Source of the DNA: Margaritifera margaritifera
Taxonomy: Eukaryota; Mollusca; Bivalvia; Unionida; Margaritiferidae
Assembly: GCA_029931535.1 (NCBI GenBank)
Contig: JAQPZY010001240.1
Coordinates: forward strand, 858,001 to 922,000
DNA: 64,000 nucleotides
Reading direction: 5' to 3'
Below, piece after piece: positions 12,384 to 25,479 of the stretch. The position numbers and the translations under genes are program-made. A model generated the notes under the pieces. It saw nothing but the letters and a program-made list of their open reading frames with translations. It made no database searches and had not been told where the DNA came from. The first letter of the stretch is position 1. Each line of letters opens with the position of its first letter.

Positions 12384-12900
12384 TTACACTAAGTAAATTA
12401 ATTCCTTTATAGTTTTCAACGTTACTAACCGATCTTCTTTTATGTAATGGTTTGATTTTGATGTAGCTTCTGACCATGACGGTGGAAGAACACCAGCAGA
12501 AAACAAATGGAATAAAGGCTGTAAATAAGGCAGCAACTCTGCTGAACCATATAGTTCAAGTTCATTCGATAGTTTATCCGGAACAGCAGTTTTCCCAGGC
12601 TTCAATTAATTTATTTAGAAATTGTGTCACTACTTATCAACCTCTTCAGTTCAAGTTCCCCGTCCCTAAAGTATATATTTAGTATCGATCTTGTTTCGTA
12701 CCTTTTTTGACAGATTTCTTGAACTTTGATATAGATTTGCACAGAGTATGTCTCTTTTTCCTAGCTGAGACACGTCTATAATAATTTACCCTTTTCTTAA
12801 ATTCCGTTCTAATTTCTGGAACCTGGTGACTATACCAAGGGGATTTACTCGAAATACTATAATCAAATAATTTCTCTACAATTGTTTGGTTAAAGACGGG
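12384..12900 (-). pseudogene. LINE fragment, linker and start of reverse transcriptase
   Basis: On the minus strand, PWYSHQVPEIR followed by a basic stretch is the segment that precedes the reverse transcriptase in many LINEs. Then comes KPGKTAVPDKLSNEL and ELLPYLQPLF with AGVLPPSW, the opening fingers motifs of a LINE reverse transcriptase. The frame is broken, and nothing of the YxDD region follows. It is a short dead fragment. Confidence 0.75.
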
Positions 12901-14289
12901 ATCTGTTATTGTGTTACTGACGTCTGTTAATTATGTGACTCGATCATTTATCACTTGTTCACATATTTAAGTATTGTTTAGTTCGATAATTAAAATTTTT
13001 AGCCTTGATTTAAAAATTGTCACAATGCAAATTTGACAAATGTTTCTCACATTTATCGCTTCACTATTCCAGACATATCTATTATTAATTTGCATTTCGT
13101 CTGTCATGGACTCTTGAGAACTCTATACACAAATGCTAAAGATAGCAAAACATACAATAAAATGATCCGGACAAATATTTGGAAAATGATTTAATTGTAG
13201 CTAATAAAGGCTGACTTCCATTGGCATAATCCAATAAACCTTTACCTCTGCTGTTCACAAAAGTAAATTAACCAACACTTTTGTCATTACATAAGATTCC
13301 AATAATAATTCGAAAACTTAATTTTGCAAAACTCTAAAAGTAAATAACGTCTTTTACAGATTTACCCTGGGCTCTTGACGCATCACTAATTATCCGCGTT
13401 ACGGAATATGAACTGTTGTTTTTGTCTTGTACGAAATCCGGGTCAGTGCACGTTCAGTAGAATATGATAAAGCCGGGTGGGCTTGGATCTAGGAAATTTG
13501 CGATGATTAAATCGGACACCCTACTCATGCGCATAAAGTTCAACAACGGAGATAACAAAATGATATTTTTCCTAAATGGATGCGATCAAAGCATACATTT
13601 TCAACAAATAATCACCAATGATCTGGTATTGTCAACGGCTATGATCAATGTATGGAATTTATCAAACTCCCTCTTTTCCCTTTCAGCCTGCCGCTCTATC
13701 TCTAACTTTTCTCTTTCAATATCCCTCTCTTTTAATCGTCACAAATGTCATAATAACAGTTACTAGCGGCAACATTCTCCGTTCCAATAATGTTATTATA
13801 CAGTTTGTGTATCACGAGCAAACCAATCACGTCTTAACGAATTATCTCCTGACATTAGATAACATAGATATAAGTATATATCATTTATCTATAATAAAAC
13901 AAACTTGATTTACATTTCACATGAATGTTATCAAGTTATTATTTCAACCCGCTCCCAAATTGAAATAAACTCCTCGATATCTTCAAAACGAACTGTTGCA
14001 AAATTTGTAAATATTTACGATAACCAAGTCATTATCGCGACAATCAGCTTGCCAGAGGATAATGGCGGACGTAAACAAAGCCTGGAGGTGTGTCTAAACA
14101 CACTCGCTGATTGATTAATCGCTTAGCGTGATTGACAAGTGGCGAATCATCAGAATCACTATAGACAAATTCAAAAACATCTCTGACTGATTCTTGATGG
14201 TACATGATTAAGCCCCCGCCCCTTCCCCTTCTTTTCTTAAGAGTTCATTGGACTTAAAAAGAACTATATAGTAAAATTATACCCATGAT

Positions 14290-14480
14290 GAAACGTTCAT
14301 GATTTCATGCACCAAGGTGAGTTAGTATGTGCAGAAAGCTACAAAGTTCTATCAATTATAGTAACAAATGTCGAATAATGAATGGTTGTACGTAAAATAG
14401 AAGGAAAATAATTCTGGTCTGAGGCCTGTATATTGGGGTTCTTAAAGAAAGAAACATGGTTCTTAAATCTTTCATTCTTA
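14290..14480. repeat. dispersed repeat shared with 19140-19330, 40550-40700 and 42780-42910
   Basis: All four places carry GGTGAGTTAGTATG (or a close variant), CAGAAAG, TAGAAGGAAAAT and GTCTGAGG in the same order and spacing. No coding signal is visible. Confidence 0.7.
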
Positions 14481-15326
14481 GTATGCTACTGCAGCCCCAA
14501 ATCTAAAAACTATCACACTTATTTTATATGCCACTAAACGTTTTTTTTTAAATTTATAATTTTAGATTTTGAGAAATTTAAATTTAAATTGTTATTGAAT
14601 TCGTTATGATAAAAATGCAAAGTAAATATATTTTCATCTTGGCATCATTTTCATTGCTTAAGTATGCAGCTAAGTGATATATTTGGCATTCCTACTCACT
14701 TCTCACAGCCTCGTTTTCAATATTGTTCCCTTACATATTAGGTAGGGGCCTATTCTGAAAATGTATGAAAACATCATTCAAGTTGTTTTTGTGCATGGGG
14801 ATCATTGACACTGGTGTTTATTTTCTTTCTTCATTATTTTTTGTTTTTTGACATTAAAGTGGTTAAATTCTGTGCTATTGTTGGTTTAACATACTAGTGA
14901 CAAATATCTGATTCTATAGCTTACAACAATTGTTTATTAACACAGTTGCATGGTACTTAATGAGAGGATGGAGATGAAGAATCTAGGGTACATTCCTCTG
15001 TGTCTGTTTACTAAGCTATTTTTAGCTGTTCTTGGGAGTCGTTGAACTCCATGGGTTTGTTTAACCCGGATCCTTGGGCAAGTGGTGGCGTTAAATCGGG
15101 GGACGATAGGGTTAACTCAGTGTGAGGGGCAAGGGTCCTGGACCAACGGATCTGCGGAGTAGGGTGGTTTTCAAGGGATTATTCAGCAGACCAGAGGAGT
15201 GGACTACACGAGTTCATTCCTTGACCATTCATCGGGAGAGTTAGATCGGGAGAATTCATGGTCATATATCTATATATTAGGTTTTCTAATATGTGTAAGC
15301 TTAAAATTGTTATTGGACGATAGCTT

Positions 15327-15600
15327 TCAGAGGATCGAATCCCCGCTACACTTATAAATCAATCTGATGATTCCCTCAAGCTGAATATCTGGAATTATTC
15401 CTATCTCGAGGATCAGAATGAAAAATGAAGCATAAATAGCCATCATTACATCTGAGGTATACTTTATATAGTCATTGATGATTTGATTATTTGATAGTGT
15501 CTTATTATTTTTATGGGATTTAATGCAGTTTAGGATCTCTTCCTCCATTATTGAGCAGTTGAATGTAATATCATCATCGTCCAGATCTATTTCAAGCTCC
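15327..15600 (-). pseudogene. LINE reverse transcriptase fragment (copy 1)
   Basis: A 73-codon minus-strand frame opens EEEILNCIKSHKNNKTL and later has IYASFF, GIIPDIQLEG and IRLIYKCSGD. This matches the thumb-side pattern of LINE reverse transcriptases (I..IKxxKNNK, G.IP..W..G, IYKkGD). No active-site part follows. The same fragment recurs at 20176 in the duplicated block. Confidence 0.65.
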
Positions 15601-16659
15601 TCAATGTTTTTGAAATTTTAAAGAATTCATAGCGTGTCTAATGTGATGTTTGATTCATCGCCTTAGTTTCCCAAACTGTGGATAATCTATTAAAAATCCT
15701 TCCGTTGTTTGCTTTTAAGATTTCTCAGTTTGCCTTGTGCTGCTTGATTACTTTTATTTCTGTGAAAATGCATTATTTGTTTGCAGATTTTGCTTGCCTT
15801 CTGAAGATTTTGTTGTGTTGACTGGCAAGGATTTATATTGCCTATCGTCCTAGCTAAAAGGTACTTTCATCATGCACTTGGACACCGACTTCAGAACTGA
15901 TGTTTATCTGAATTATTATCATCACTACTATCATTTATTTTCGTACTTATTTCGTATTTTTTTTCCTGCTGACTCATTAAATAGTTTAGAAACTGAAAGA
16001 CTTATATCCATAATATATTCTTCATTTGTTCCGTTAATATTTGTATGTGCTTGTTTGCGATTTATGTCAGTATTTTTATCAGAATTAATGTCATTGATAA
16101 AATTAATCGTATTTTTTTTTCTCCATTTCGGCTTCCCAAACGATTTATTTTTCTTTCTGTGGATATATTCTTAAGTTCGCAGTATGCGTGAATTAAAGTG
16201 TAGTTGTGAGTTACAGGTGTCGGTCTGTGTAAAGCGAATCAAGTTCTGTTATACTGAAATATCAACATACATTAGAGCATGAAATGCTGTTATTAACTAT
16301 TCTATCACAGAAATATGTCGGAATGTGAATGCTGTTATATTGTTATTTCTGTAGATTTAATTAAGATACTACCCTCAATGAATAGTGCAGGATCTTAATA
16401 AATTTTATGTTTAGCAAGACCAAACTAGTGTACCATATATGAGATATTATACAAATCATAAAGCGTCGGTATCGGTATAAGTTTCGGCATCAGCACATAT
16501 GGAAGCATATACATACGTATATCGAACATCATTTATTCCTGGGTCCAAGGGAGCAGTTTAGAGTGGATTGCATAGTATGTACCCCTGAGGATGGGACTAA
16601 CTTTGTACATAATACATGTTTTTTATATTATTTGCACAGTCTTGGCTAAGAATTTGTCT

Positions 16660-17110
16660 TTAGTTTAGTTTTTTGCACCCTGTACACGTACTGTTTTATA
16701 TGGAACTATCAAACTTGGTGAGGAGATGCATCTTGACGAGTACTACACCCTCATCACAATAGTCGGTCCCTGTTACCCACATTTCACGCCTCATTGACTT
16801 TGTTTTAATTTCGTGCTTGAAGTTTGTTTCTCAAGCTCTGTTCATGCTATAATCACCAAACTAGATGAGAATATGCATCTCTATTAGTACCACAACCTTG
16901 CAGCAAAAGGAGATTACTGTAAACTGCATTTCACATTATACTGGCTTAAGTTAAGTGTTTCCTTTCAGCTCATAACGACATATTTTTTTTTTCTTCATGA
17001 AACTGGGTGAGCGGATGCATCTCGATGAGTACTACACAATCATCACAAAAGTAGGTTATTGGGACCCATACATCACGATTCACTGACTTCGGTTAAATTC
17101 TGTGTTGTAA
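16660..17110 (+). repeat. three diverged tandem units of about 160 bases
   Basis: The phrases AACTTGGTGAGGAGATGCATCTTGACGAG, CTAGATGAGAATATGCATCTC and AACTGGGTGAGCGGATGCATCTCGATGAG mark successive units, each followed by a TACTAC/TACCAC block and a TTTCACG-like block. Only one unit is present in copy 2 (near 21560-21660). Confidence 0.6.
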
Positions 17111-17919
17111 ATGTTTATTTAGATGTACATTTTCCACATTATTGACTGTCACTATGCATTGTATATTGTGATAAGTTACCCACAACGGGTTAACAACTGT
17201 ATGTGTACATGTGAATGAGTATACAAATTATATGAGCGGACTGCGTGCATTTCATGCGGGGCTTCAGCTGTAGCGCCTAATTAAGGTGATTATTCCTGCA
17301 TGAACTATGTTTCTCATAGTGGTCATCTTGGCTGTCCTCCAAAGTAACTCAAAGCCCGTGATTCCCACCAAGTAAAATCTGGCTTCTAGGAGTGGATAAT
17401 TTGTTTTAGTTATTTTATGTTGTTTTTTCTAATCCCTGTAATAGGGGCTAACATTTCGTTGTGAAAATTACTTTAGTCTGATTTTATTTCTGCACTATAA
17501 TTATTTTTTACAGTGGATGCAGAAGACTACCAAAGCTTCGTAGAGACGAGCTCTATAATCATTGATTACACTCTGATTATTTAAAGGTTGATTGTCATTG
17601 AACCCGAAGTAAGATATCTATGCATATTTGTCTATTTCAAGAAACTATAAGAACTGAAAATGCTCAGAGAATATGGACTTTTTTGCACACCTATGACATC
17701 ATGCAAAATGGACATTTTACATATTTCAATAAAGACTTTACTTACACACTTCTGATATCCACACAGGACGAGGAACATACACACCTCTGATACCACGCCT
17801 ATATACAGTGGACCTTACAGACCCTCTACTGATATCATATATGATTTATCAGAACAGCGATTTGCATACACAAACCTTTGAAATAATTCATGCAGCATGG
17901 GAATTGTATATGCCAGACA
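16827..17919. other. sequence between the duplicated blocks
   Basis: Apart from the tail of the tandem units to about 17110, nothing is recognised. It is the part that the second copy lacks. Confidence 0.5.
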
Positions 17920-20900
17920 TATCAGACATATCTATTATTAATTTGCATTTCGTCTGTCATGGACTCTTGAGAACTCTATACACAAATGCTAAAGATAGCA
18001 AAACATACAATAAAATGATCCGGACAAATATTTGGAAAATGATTTAATTGTAGCTAATAAAGGCTGACTTCCATTGGCATAATCCAATAAACCTTTACCT
18101 CTGCTGTTCACAAAAGTAAATTAACCAACACTTTTGTCATTACATAAGATTCCAATAATAATTCGAAAACTTAATTTTGCGAAACTCTAAAAGTAAATAA
18201 CGTCTTTTACAGATTTACCCTGGGCTCTTGACGCATCACTAATTATCCGCGTTACGGAATATAAACTGTTGTTTTTGTCTTGTACGAAATCCGGGTCAGT
18301 GCACGTTCAATAGAATATGATAAAGCCGGGTGGGCTTGGATCTAGGAAATTTGCGATGATTAAATCGGACACCCTACTCATGCGCATAAAGTTCAACAAC
18401 GGAGATAACAAAATGATATTTTTCCTAAATGGATGCGATCAAAGCATACATTTTCAACAAATAATCACCAATGATCTGGTATTGTCAACGGCTATGATCA
18501 ATGTATGGAATTTATCAAACTCCCTCTTTTCCCTTTCAGCCTGCCGCTCTATCTCTAACTTTTCTCTTTCAATATCCCTCTCTTTTAATCGTCACAAATG
18601 TCATAATAACAGTTACTAGCGGCAACATTCTCCGTTCCAATAATGTTATTATACAGTTTGTGTATCACGAGCAAACCAATCACGTCTTAAAGAGTTATCT
18701 CCTGAAATTAGATAACATAGATATAAGTATATATCATTATCTATAATAAAAAAAACTTGATTTACATTTCACATGAATGTTATCAAGTTATTATTTCAAC
18801 CCGCTCCCAAATTGAAATAAACTCCTCGATATCTTCAAAACGAACTGCAAAATTTGTAAATATTTACGATAACCAAGTCATTATCGCGACAATCAGCTTG
18901 CCAGAGGATAATGGCGGACGTAAACAAAGCCTGGAGGTGTGTCTAAACACACTCGCTGATTGATTAATCGCTTAGCGTGATTGACAAGTGGCGAATCATC
19001 AGAATCACTATAAACAAATTCAAAAACATCTCTGACTGATTCTTGATGGTACATGATTAAGCCCCCGCCCCTTCCCCTTCTTTTCTTAAGAGTTCATTGG
19101 ACTTAAAAAGAACTATATAGTAAAATTATAACCATGATGAAACGTTCATGATTTCATGCACCAAGGTGAGTTAGTATGTGCAGAAAGCTACAAAGTTCTA
19201 TCAATTATAGTAACAAATGTCGAATAATGAATGGTTGTACGTAAAATAGAAGGAAAATAATTCTGGTCTGAGGCCTGTATATTGGGGTTCTTAAAGAAAG
19301 AAACATGGTTCTTAAATCTTTCATTCTTAGTACGCTACTGCAGCCCCAAATCTAAAAACTATCACACTTATTTTATAAGCCACTAAAGGTTTTTTTTTTA
19401 ATTTATAATTTCAGATTTTGAGAAATTTAAATTTAAATTGTTATTAAATTCGTTATGATAAAAATGCAAAGTAGATATATTTTCATCTTGGCATCATTTT
19501 CATTGCTTAAGTATGCAGCTAAGTGATATATTTGGCATTCCTACTCACTTCTCACAGCCTCGTTTTCAATATTGTTCCCTTACATATTAGGTAGGGGCCT
19601 ATTCTGAAAATGTATGAAAACATCATTCAAGTTGTTTTTGTGCATGGGGATCATTGACACTGGTGTTTATTTTCTTTCTTCATTATTTTTTGTTTTTTGA
19701 CATTAAAGTGGTTAAATTTTGTGCTATTGTTGGTTTAACATACTAGTGACAAATATCTGATTCTATAGCTTACAATAATTGTTTATTAACACAGTTGCAT
19801 GGTACTTAATGAGAGGATGGAGATGAAGAATCTAGGGTACATTCCTCTGTGTCTGTTTACTAAGCTATTTTTAGCTGTTCTTGGGAGTCGTTGAACTCCA
19901 TGGGCTTGTTTAACCCGGATCCTTGGGCAAGTGGTGGCGTTGAATCGGGGGACGATAGGGTTAACTCAGTGTGAGGGGCAAGGGTCCTGGACCAACGGAT
20001 CTGCGGAGTAGGGTGGTTTTCAAGGGATTATTCAGCAGACCAGAGGAGTGGACTACACGAGTTCATTCCTTGACCATTCATCGGGAGAGTTAGATCGGGA
20101 GAATTCATGGTCATATATCTATATATTAGGTTTTCTAATATGTGTAAGCTTAAAATTGTTATTGGACGATAGCTTTCAGAGGATCGAATCCCCGCTACAC
20201 TTATAAATCAATCTGATGATTCCCTCAAGCTGAATATCTGGAATTATTCCTATCTCGAGGATCAGAATGAAAAATGAAGCATAAATAGGCATCATTACAT
20301 CTGAGGTATACTTTATATAGTCATTGATGATTTGATTATTTGATAGTGTCTTTTTATTTTTATGGGATTTAATGCAGTTTAGGATCTCTTCCTCCATTAT
20401 TGAGCAGTTGAATGTAATATCATCATCGTCCAGATCTATTTCAAGCTCCTCAATGTTTTTGAAATTTTAGAGAATTCATAGCGTGTCTAATGTGATGTTT
20501 GATTCATCGCCTTAGTTTCCAAAAACTGTGGATAATCTATTAAAAATCCTTCCTTTGTTTGCTTTTGAGATTTCTCAGTTTGCCTTGTGCTGCTTGATTA
20601 CTTTTATTTCTGTGAAAATGCATTATTTGTTTGCAGATTTTGCTTGCCTTCTGAAGATTTTGTTGTGTTGACTGGCAAGGATTTATATTGTCTATCGTCC
20701 TAGCTAAAAGGTACTTTCATCATGCACTTGGACACCGACTTCAGAACTGATGTTTATCTGAATTATTATCATTATTACTATCATTTATATTCGTACTTAT
20801 TTCGTATTTGTTTCCTGCTGACTCATTAAATAGTTTAGAAACTGAAAGGCTTATATCAATAATATATTCTTAATTTGTTCCTTTAATATTTGTATGTGCT

Positions 20901-21678
20901 TGTTTGCGATTTATTTCAGTATTTTTATCAGAATTAATGTCATTGATAAAATTAATCTTATTTTGTTTTTTTTCCATTTTGGCTTCCCAAACGATTTATT
21001 TTTCTTTCTGTGGATACATTCTTAAGTTCGCAGTATGCGTGAATTAAAGTGTAGTTGTGAGTTACAGGTGTCGGTCTGTGTAAAGCGAATCAAGTTCTGT
21101 TATACTGAAATATCAACATACATTAGAGCATGAAATGCTGTTATTAACTATTCTATTACATAAATATGTCGGAATGTGAATGCTCCTATGTAATATTGTT
21201 ATTTCTGTAGATTTAATTAAGATACTACCCTCAATGTATAGTGCAGGATCTTAATAAATTTTATGTTTATCAAGACCAAACTAGTGGACCATATATGAGA
21301 TATTATACAAATCATAAAGCGTCGTTTCGGTATCGATGTCGGCACATATGGAACTCTTATACATATGTATAGCTTCATGGTATCTCAAACATCATTTATT
21401 TCTGGGTCCTATGCAACAGTTTAGAGTGGGTTTCATAACATGTAAATGTGAGAATGGGACTAACTTTGCACATAATACATGTTTTGTATATTATTTGCAC
21501 AGTCTTGGCTAAGAATTTGTCTTTAGTCAAGTTTTTTGCACCCTGTACACGTACTGTTTTATATGGAACTATCAAACTTGGTGAGGAGATGCATCTTGAC
21601 AAGTCCTACACCCTCATCACAAAAGTAGGTCCCTGTCACCCATATTTCACGCCTCACTGACTAAGTTTTAAGTGCGTG
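17920..21678. repeat. tandem duplication, copy 2
   Basis: Near-identical repeat of 13067-16826. The left junction shows a short doubling of AGACATATC. The right end stops soon after the GCCTCACTGACT phrase. The low divergence points to a recent duplication or, less likely, an assembly artefact from two haplotypes. Confidence 0.88.
20176..20450 (-). pseudogene. LINE reverse transcriptase fragment (copy 2)
   Basis: Same fragment as at 15327, with only a few residue differences (for example NKKT for NNKT). It has no active-site region. Confidence 0.65.
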
Positions 21679-21907
21679 CTCTCGTGTATCATGAACACTG
21701 TACATATTAACAGCGTCCATTACATATTGTTTCTAATCATGTTTAAAAACAAGCTACAATCATAGTATATAACTGGAAATAATTTTGATTCCTCTGGTAG
21801 ACAAGGAAAAAGAACGATGACAACGATTTTAGAAACAAATCATAATTCAAATCAGCAGGTCTAGACATCTGTTTGCTTTTCTGTGCCTCCATTAGTGTAT
21901 TCTACAT

Positions 21908-22609
<702 letters not shown>

Positions 22610-22615
22610 GATATT
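22610..22615. other. Polinton target-site duplication, left copy
   Basis: GATATT directly precedes the element. The same six bases directly follow it at 37749-37754. Six bases is the usual Polinton target duplication. Confidence 0.85.
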
Positions 22616-23262
22616 AGTATTAATATGGAACATTTTAGGGGATTGTGGTTGATTAACATTACGCCGTATGTTCACATGTATGGGTACTTCATGGGTCTAC
22701 GGGAGATTCTATGTTAAAAATGTCCATAGGTTTAACATGGGGGTAGCACTTGAGAGGTCTACTGGAAATGTAATGTTAACTTGTAGACCATTAATGGTCG
22801 TTTCCATGAAAAATGTATAGGGGTCTACTGGAATGTAATTACAATTTGTTGATACCATCCAACATATACTTTTTGATATACCAGCCAACACATACGTTTT
22901 GATATACTATCCAACACATACTTTTTGATTGCTATCCAGCACGCATTATTTTTATATATAATCCAACACACACCCGAATATCCAACAAAAAGGGAAGGAG
23001 TGTTTATACATGCTATACAACATACAAACAAACATGCTATCACATACAAGCAAGGGTAGGATTGTTTATAGACACACTATACCCCCCCACACACACACAC
23101 ACACATACTATCAAACACACGAGGAAAGCTTTTTAAGTTTTAGTTGGATTGTGAACATAGACATAGACATACACGAACATACAAACATATATCGACAGTG
23201 AGTAGTATCTCTCTTTTCTAGAGATCTCAGTGGCCTTGAAAAGGGCCGTTTGGTTGTTGTCC
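22616..23262 (+). repeat. Polinton left terminal inverted repeat
   Basis: It pairs with the right repeat over the outer sequence, a block of short tandem units (about 22850-22990, TATCCAACACATACTTTTTGA type) and the inner part up to a histone-type stem-loop. It is shorter than the right repeat because the right one carries an extra tandem copy of about 130 bases and extra minisatellite units. Confidence 0.9.
23232..23247 (-). terminator. histone-type 3' stem-loop, left inner end of the Polinton
   Basis: On the minus strand this reads GGCCCTTTTCAAGGCC, close to the metazoan replication-dependent histone stem-loop GGCTCTTTTCAGAGCC, with one unpaired position. An A/C-rich stretch (CCAAAC) precedes it and a purine run (AGAAAAGAGAGA) follows about 15 bases later, like a histone downstream element. 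It lies at the end of the long leftward gene train. Use in 3'-end formation is inferred. Confidence 0.55.
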
Positions 23263-23368
23263 TGGACCAAGGATGTTTATCGATATCCAGGACAACTGCA
23301 CCTCCCGGATCTGGCTCGACAAAAAAGGACACATAGTACCCACATATTATGTGGATCGTCAGTCAGCC

Positions 23369-23590
23369 TCAAAGGAGGCTTGCTGGCTTCCTTCTCTCAA
23401 TCTTCTTTCTCCTCCTCATCAGTGATCCAATCTTTGAACCTTTATGAGTTGTCTGGTTGAAGATCGGTGGCCAGATTAGTGAACGCAGCCCTTTATATGG
23501 TAGAAGCACGGATGTGAAGGAAAAAATCCCTCCGATTTGGTACGCGGACGTGAAAGTAAACATTTCGATAGAGAGAATGTGAAAGAGCAC
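23369..23590 (-). CDS. unrecognised open frame near the left end of the Polinton
   Basis: A 73-codon minus-strand frame ends in a basic stretch (RRRKKIERRKPASLL). It lies between the CxxC protein and the stem-loop. No family is recognised, and it could be untranslated. Confidence 0.25.
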   Translation of the reverse strand: MLFHILSIEMFTFTSAYQIGGIFSFTSVLLPYKGLRSLIWPPIFNQTTHKGSKIGSLMRRRKKIERRKPASLL

Positions 23591-23829
23591 GTCAAGATAA
23601 TTTTTTGACTAAAAATAAACAATCAGCAGTTTAATAATAAGAAGCTTCTCTTATTACTGGTCGATGAGTGTTGTCTGTGTTGATAACAAAGGCTTGAACG
23701 TCTTTAGGTTTTTGATGTGGAAGTTCATCGTTAGCACACACCACTGGATTCGAAGAAGCTGTGTACGAACTGTGAGTCAGAAGATAATGAGGTTCCCAGG
23801 TATCGTTTTTTTTACAGGTAATGATAAGT

Positions 23830-24260
23830 TATCAGTTCACACCTGATATTTTCCTTGAAAACAGCTGTCAAGTAAGTCTCAGTATTCTGTTGCAAGAGAG
23901 CTTCGATGCATTTAGTCTCCAGAGGAGTGTTCGGAGGTAAGGAATAATCACGCAAGACTTTATACCAATTGTTCAAAATCTTCTCTTCTGAGATCAGGGC
24001 CTATGCGTCTTCCATATACTCTTCCAATCTGTCTTCTGAACTCATCATCAAGCATTTGTTCTGACTAGGATGCTCGATTTGACAACCATGACAATGTTTT
24101 CTGGTTAGGCCTGTACTTTTTCAGCCAAGTCAGGAGCAAAACAGGCGAGTAAATGGTCTTCTTGTTCTGGCCATCTTGACATCATGACTGTACTTATGTC
24201 TTCTTCACTTGTGGTCTGTGACAGTTGTTCTTGTTCTGGATAGAAAACATCCTCTTCGCC
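23830..24260 (-). pseudogene. small Polinton protein with CxxC...C motif
   Basis: Directly after the capsid gene, pieces in two frames can be read. The first has an acidic stretch followed by SRWPEQEDHLLACF. The second has CHGCQIEHPSQNKCLMM, an acidic helix and WYKVLRDYSLPPNTPL. A small protein with a CxxC, PSQ and CLMM signature next to the capsid gene fits a recurring Polinton type as I remember it. Its role is unknown. At least one frame shift and two stops are present. Confidence 0.45.
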
Positions 24261-24270
24261 TATTTTTATT

Positions 24271-25444
24271 CTAATAGTCTAGGATCGCTTCTCTCAAGCT
24301 GTTGATTTCCAGAGTTTTGTAAAATTCTGCATACAAGATGACGTTCACTGTGTTCGCCAGAGCTACTGCAAACTGAAGTTCCACCCGAAGTTGGCCCGAT
24401 TTTACAGGGTGGAAATGTCCCTCGTCACTGGCTTGGTCTGTCTTGTGGCATCAAACAGTGCCAGGGAAGAGGTCTGGTACTTAAAAAATGGCGATCTCAG
24501 GTGACGTTGAAATGTTGGAACTCGAACGGATTTTGATCGTTAACGGCCGCATTGCTGACGATGCCAATGAGCAAAAGTTCTGATACCTGTCTTTTGAAAA
24601 CATGGTCTTCGGTCTTGGATCGGAGTCCAGATGCAATGGTGAAAGTTTAGACTTCTACTCGTCGTAGAGGATACTTGGCTGTCATTCTGCTCAATGTTTG
24701 ACTGATGTCGTTTTCCACTTTAGGTAAGACCTCTACATGGCGCACGTAAAGTCTGGCTTCCACGATGTTCGCACTGTACTCGTTAGCATTAGCCATCAAA
24801 TGAAATACGGTATTACTGCAATTGACTCTCAGGCGTATATCCACACCATTCAACAAATACTTGTCTTGCAACCACATGTCCAAATGGAAACGGTCCATCA
24901 TTTCTAAACTGCGTTCGTGCTTGATTTTCTTTCGACGGTCTTTAAATCCAACATTGTGAGGATCATCATCCGCAGTCAACTCTGTGTCCTTGAACTTGTC
25001 CAAAGTGTCCAGTTTTCATACCACTGAAGCATCCAAATATGTGTTCTTGGCTTCTTTTCCGTACGTCAGGAGATTTGCCAGGTAAGCTCGGTACGGGTAA
25101 GTGTCCATGCTGCTGCTGATTATTTTTTTTTTTATTCAAGTACAAATCCACATCGGTGAACAATGAATGAATGAAATTGTTGACAGGAGTTACTCTGCAT
25201 CGTCCCCTGGATTGGTGTTTTCCGTTTTGAGAACTTTGATTTTCAGACACAAATAACTGTTATTCAGATCGATCTTATCTTCGGTAGGTCCTTTGATTTC
25301 AAATTCCATAGGTGTTCAGGTGGTCAAAAACGACACAGGATGAAATTCTACCCATTGAAATTCTTGCATCGTCATCATCGTCGGTGGCATGGCAAACAAA
25401 TCGAGTTCTGACTTGGAACATTCGCAAGAATCTCGGTGCATCAT
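24271..25444 (-). pseudogene. Polinton major capsid protein (double jelly-roll), decayed
   Basis: Reading starts at ATG 25444 with MHRDSCECSKSELDLFAMPP, typical of the family N-terminus. It continues through VTPVNNFIHSLFTDVDLYLN (about residue 85 onward), then MDRFHLDMWLQDKYLLNGVD, and LYVRHVEVLP with TAKYPLRRVEV. It ends with VELQFAVALANTVNVILYAE just before TAG at 24271. Total span is about 390 codons, near the usual size. There is a TGA near 25316, frame changes near 25200 and 25130, and further stops near 25020 and 24645. This protein forms the main shell of predicted Polinton virions. It lies downstream of the integrase and minor structural genes on the same strand. Confidence 0.85.
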
Positions 25445-25479
25445 TTTATCTGGGGGTTTTTTTTGTTGTTTTTTTGTAC

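Larger units (their letters stand above)
13067..16826. repeat. tandem duplication, copy 1 (about 3.76 kb)
   Basis: This block is repeated at 17920-21678 in the same orientation, offset by about 4.85 kb. The match starts at AGACATATCTATTATT and runs through the AGATGCATCTTGACGAGT region. Differences are scattered substitutions and small indels. A 100-codon open frame starting at 13464 is translated identically from 18317, but it has no recognisable motif and is probably not a gene. The opposite strand near 13640-13745 encodes a charged run (EREKLEIERQAEREK) that resembles a retroelement gag coiled coil. Confidence 0.9.

Noticed and set aside
13464..13766. 100-codon open frame identical in both duplicated blocks
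   Set aside because: Identity is explained by the recent duplication. No motif is present, and the opposite strand looks more like a gag remnant.
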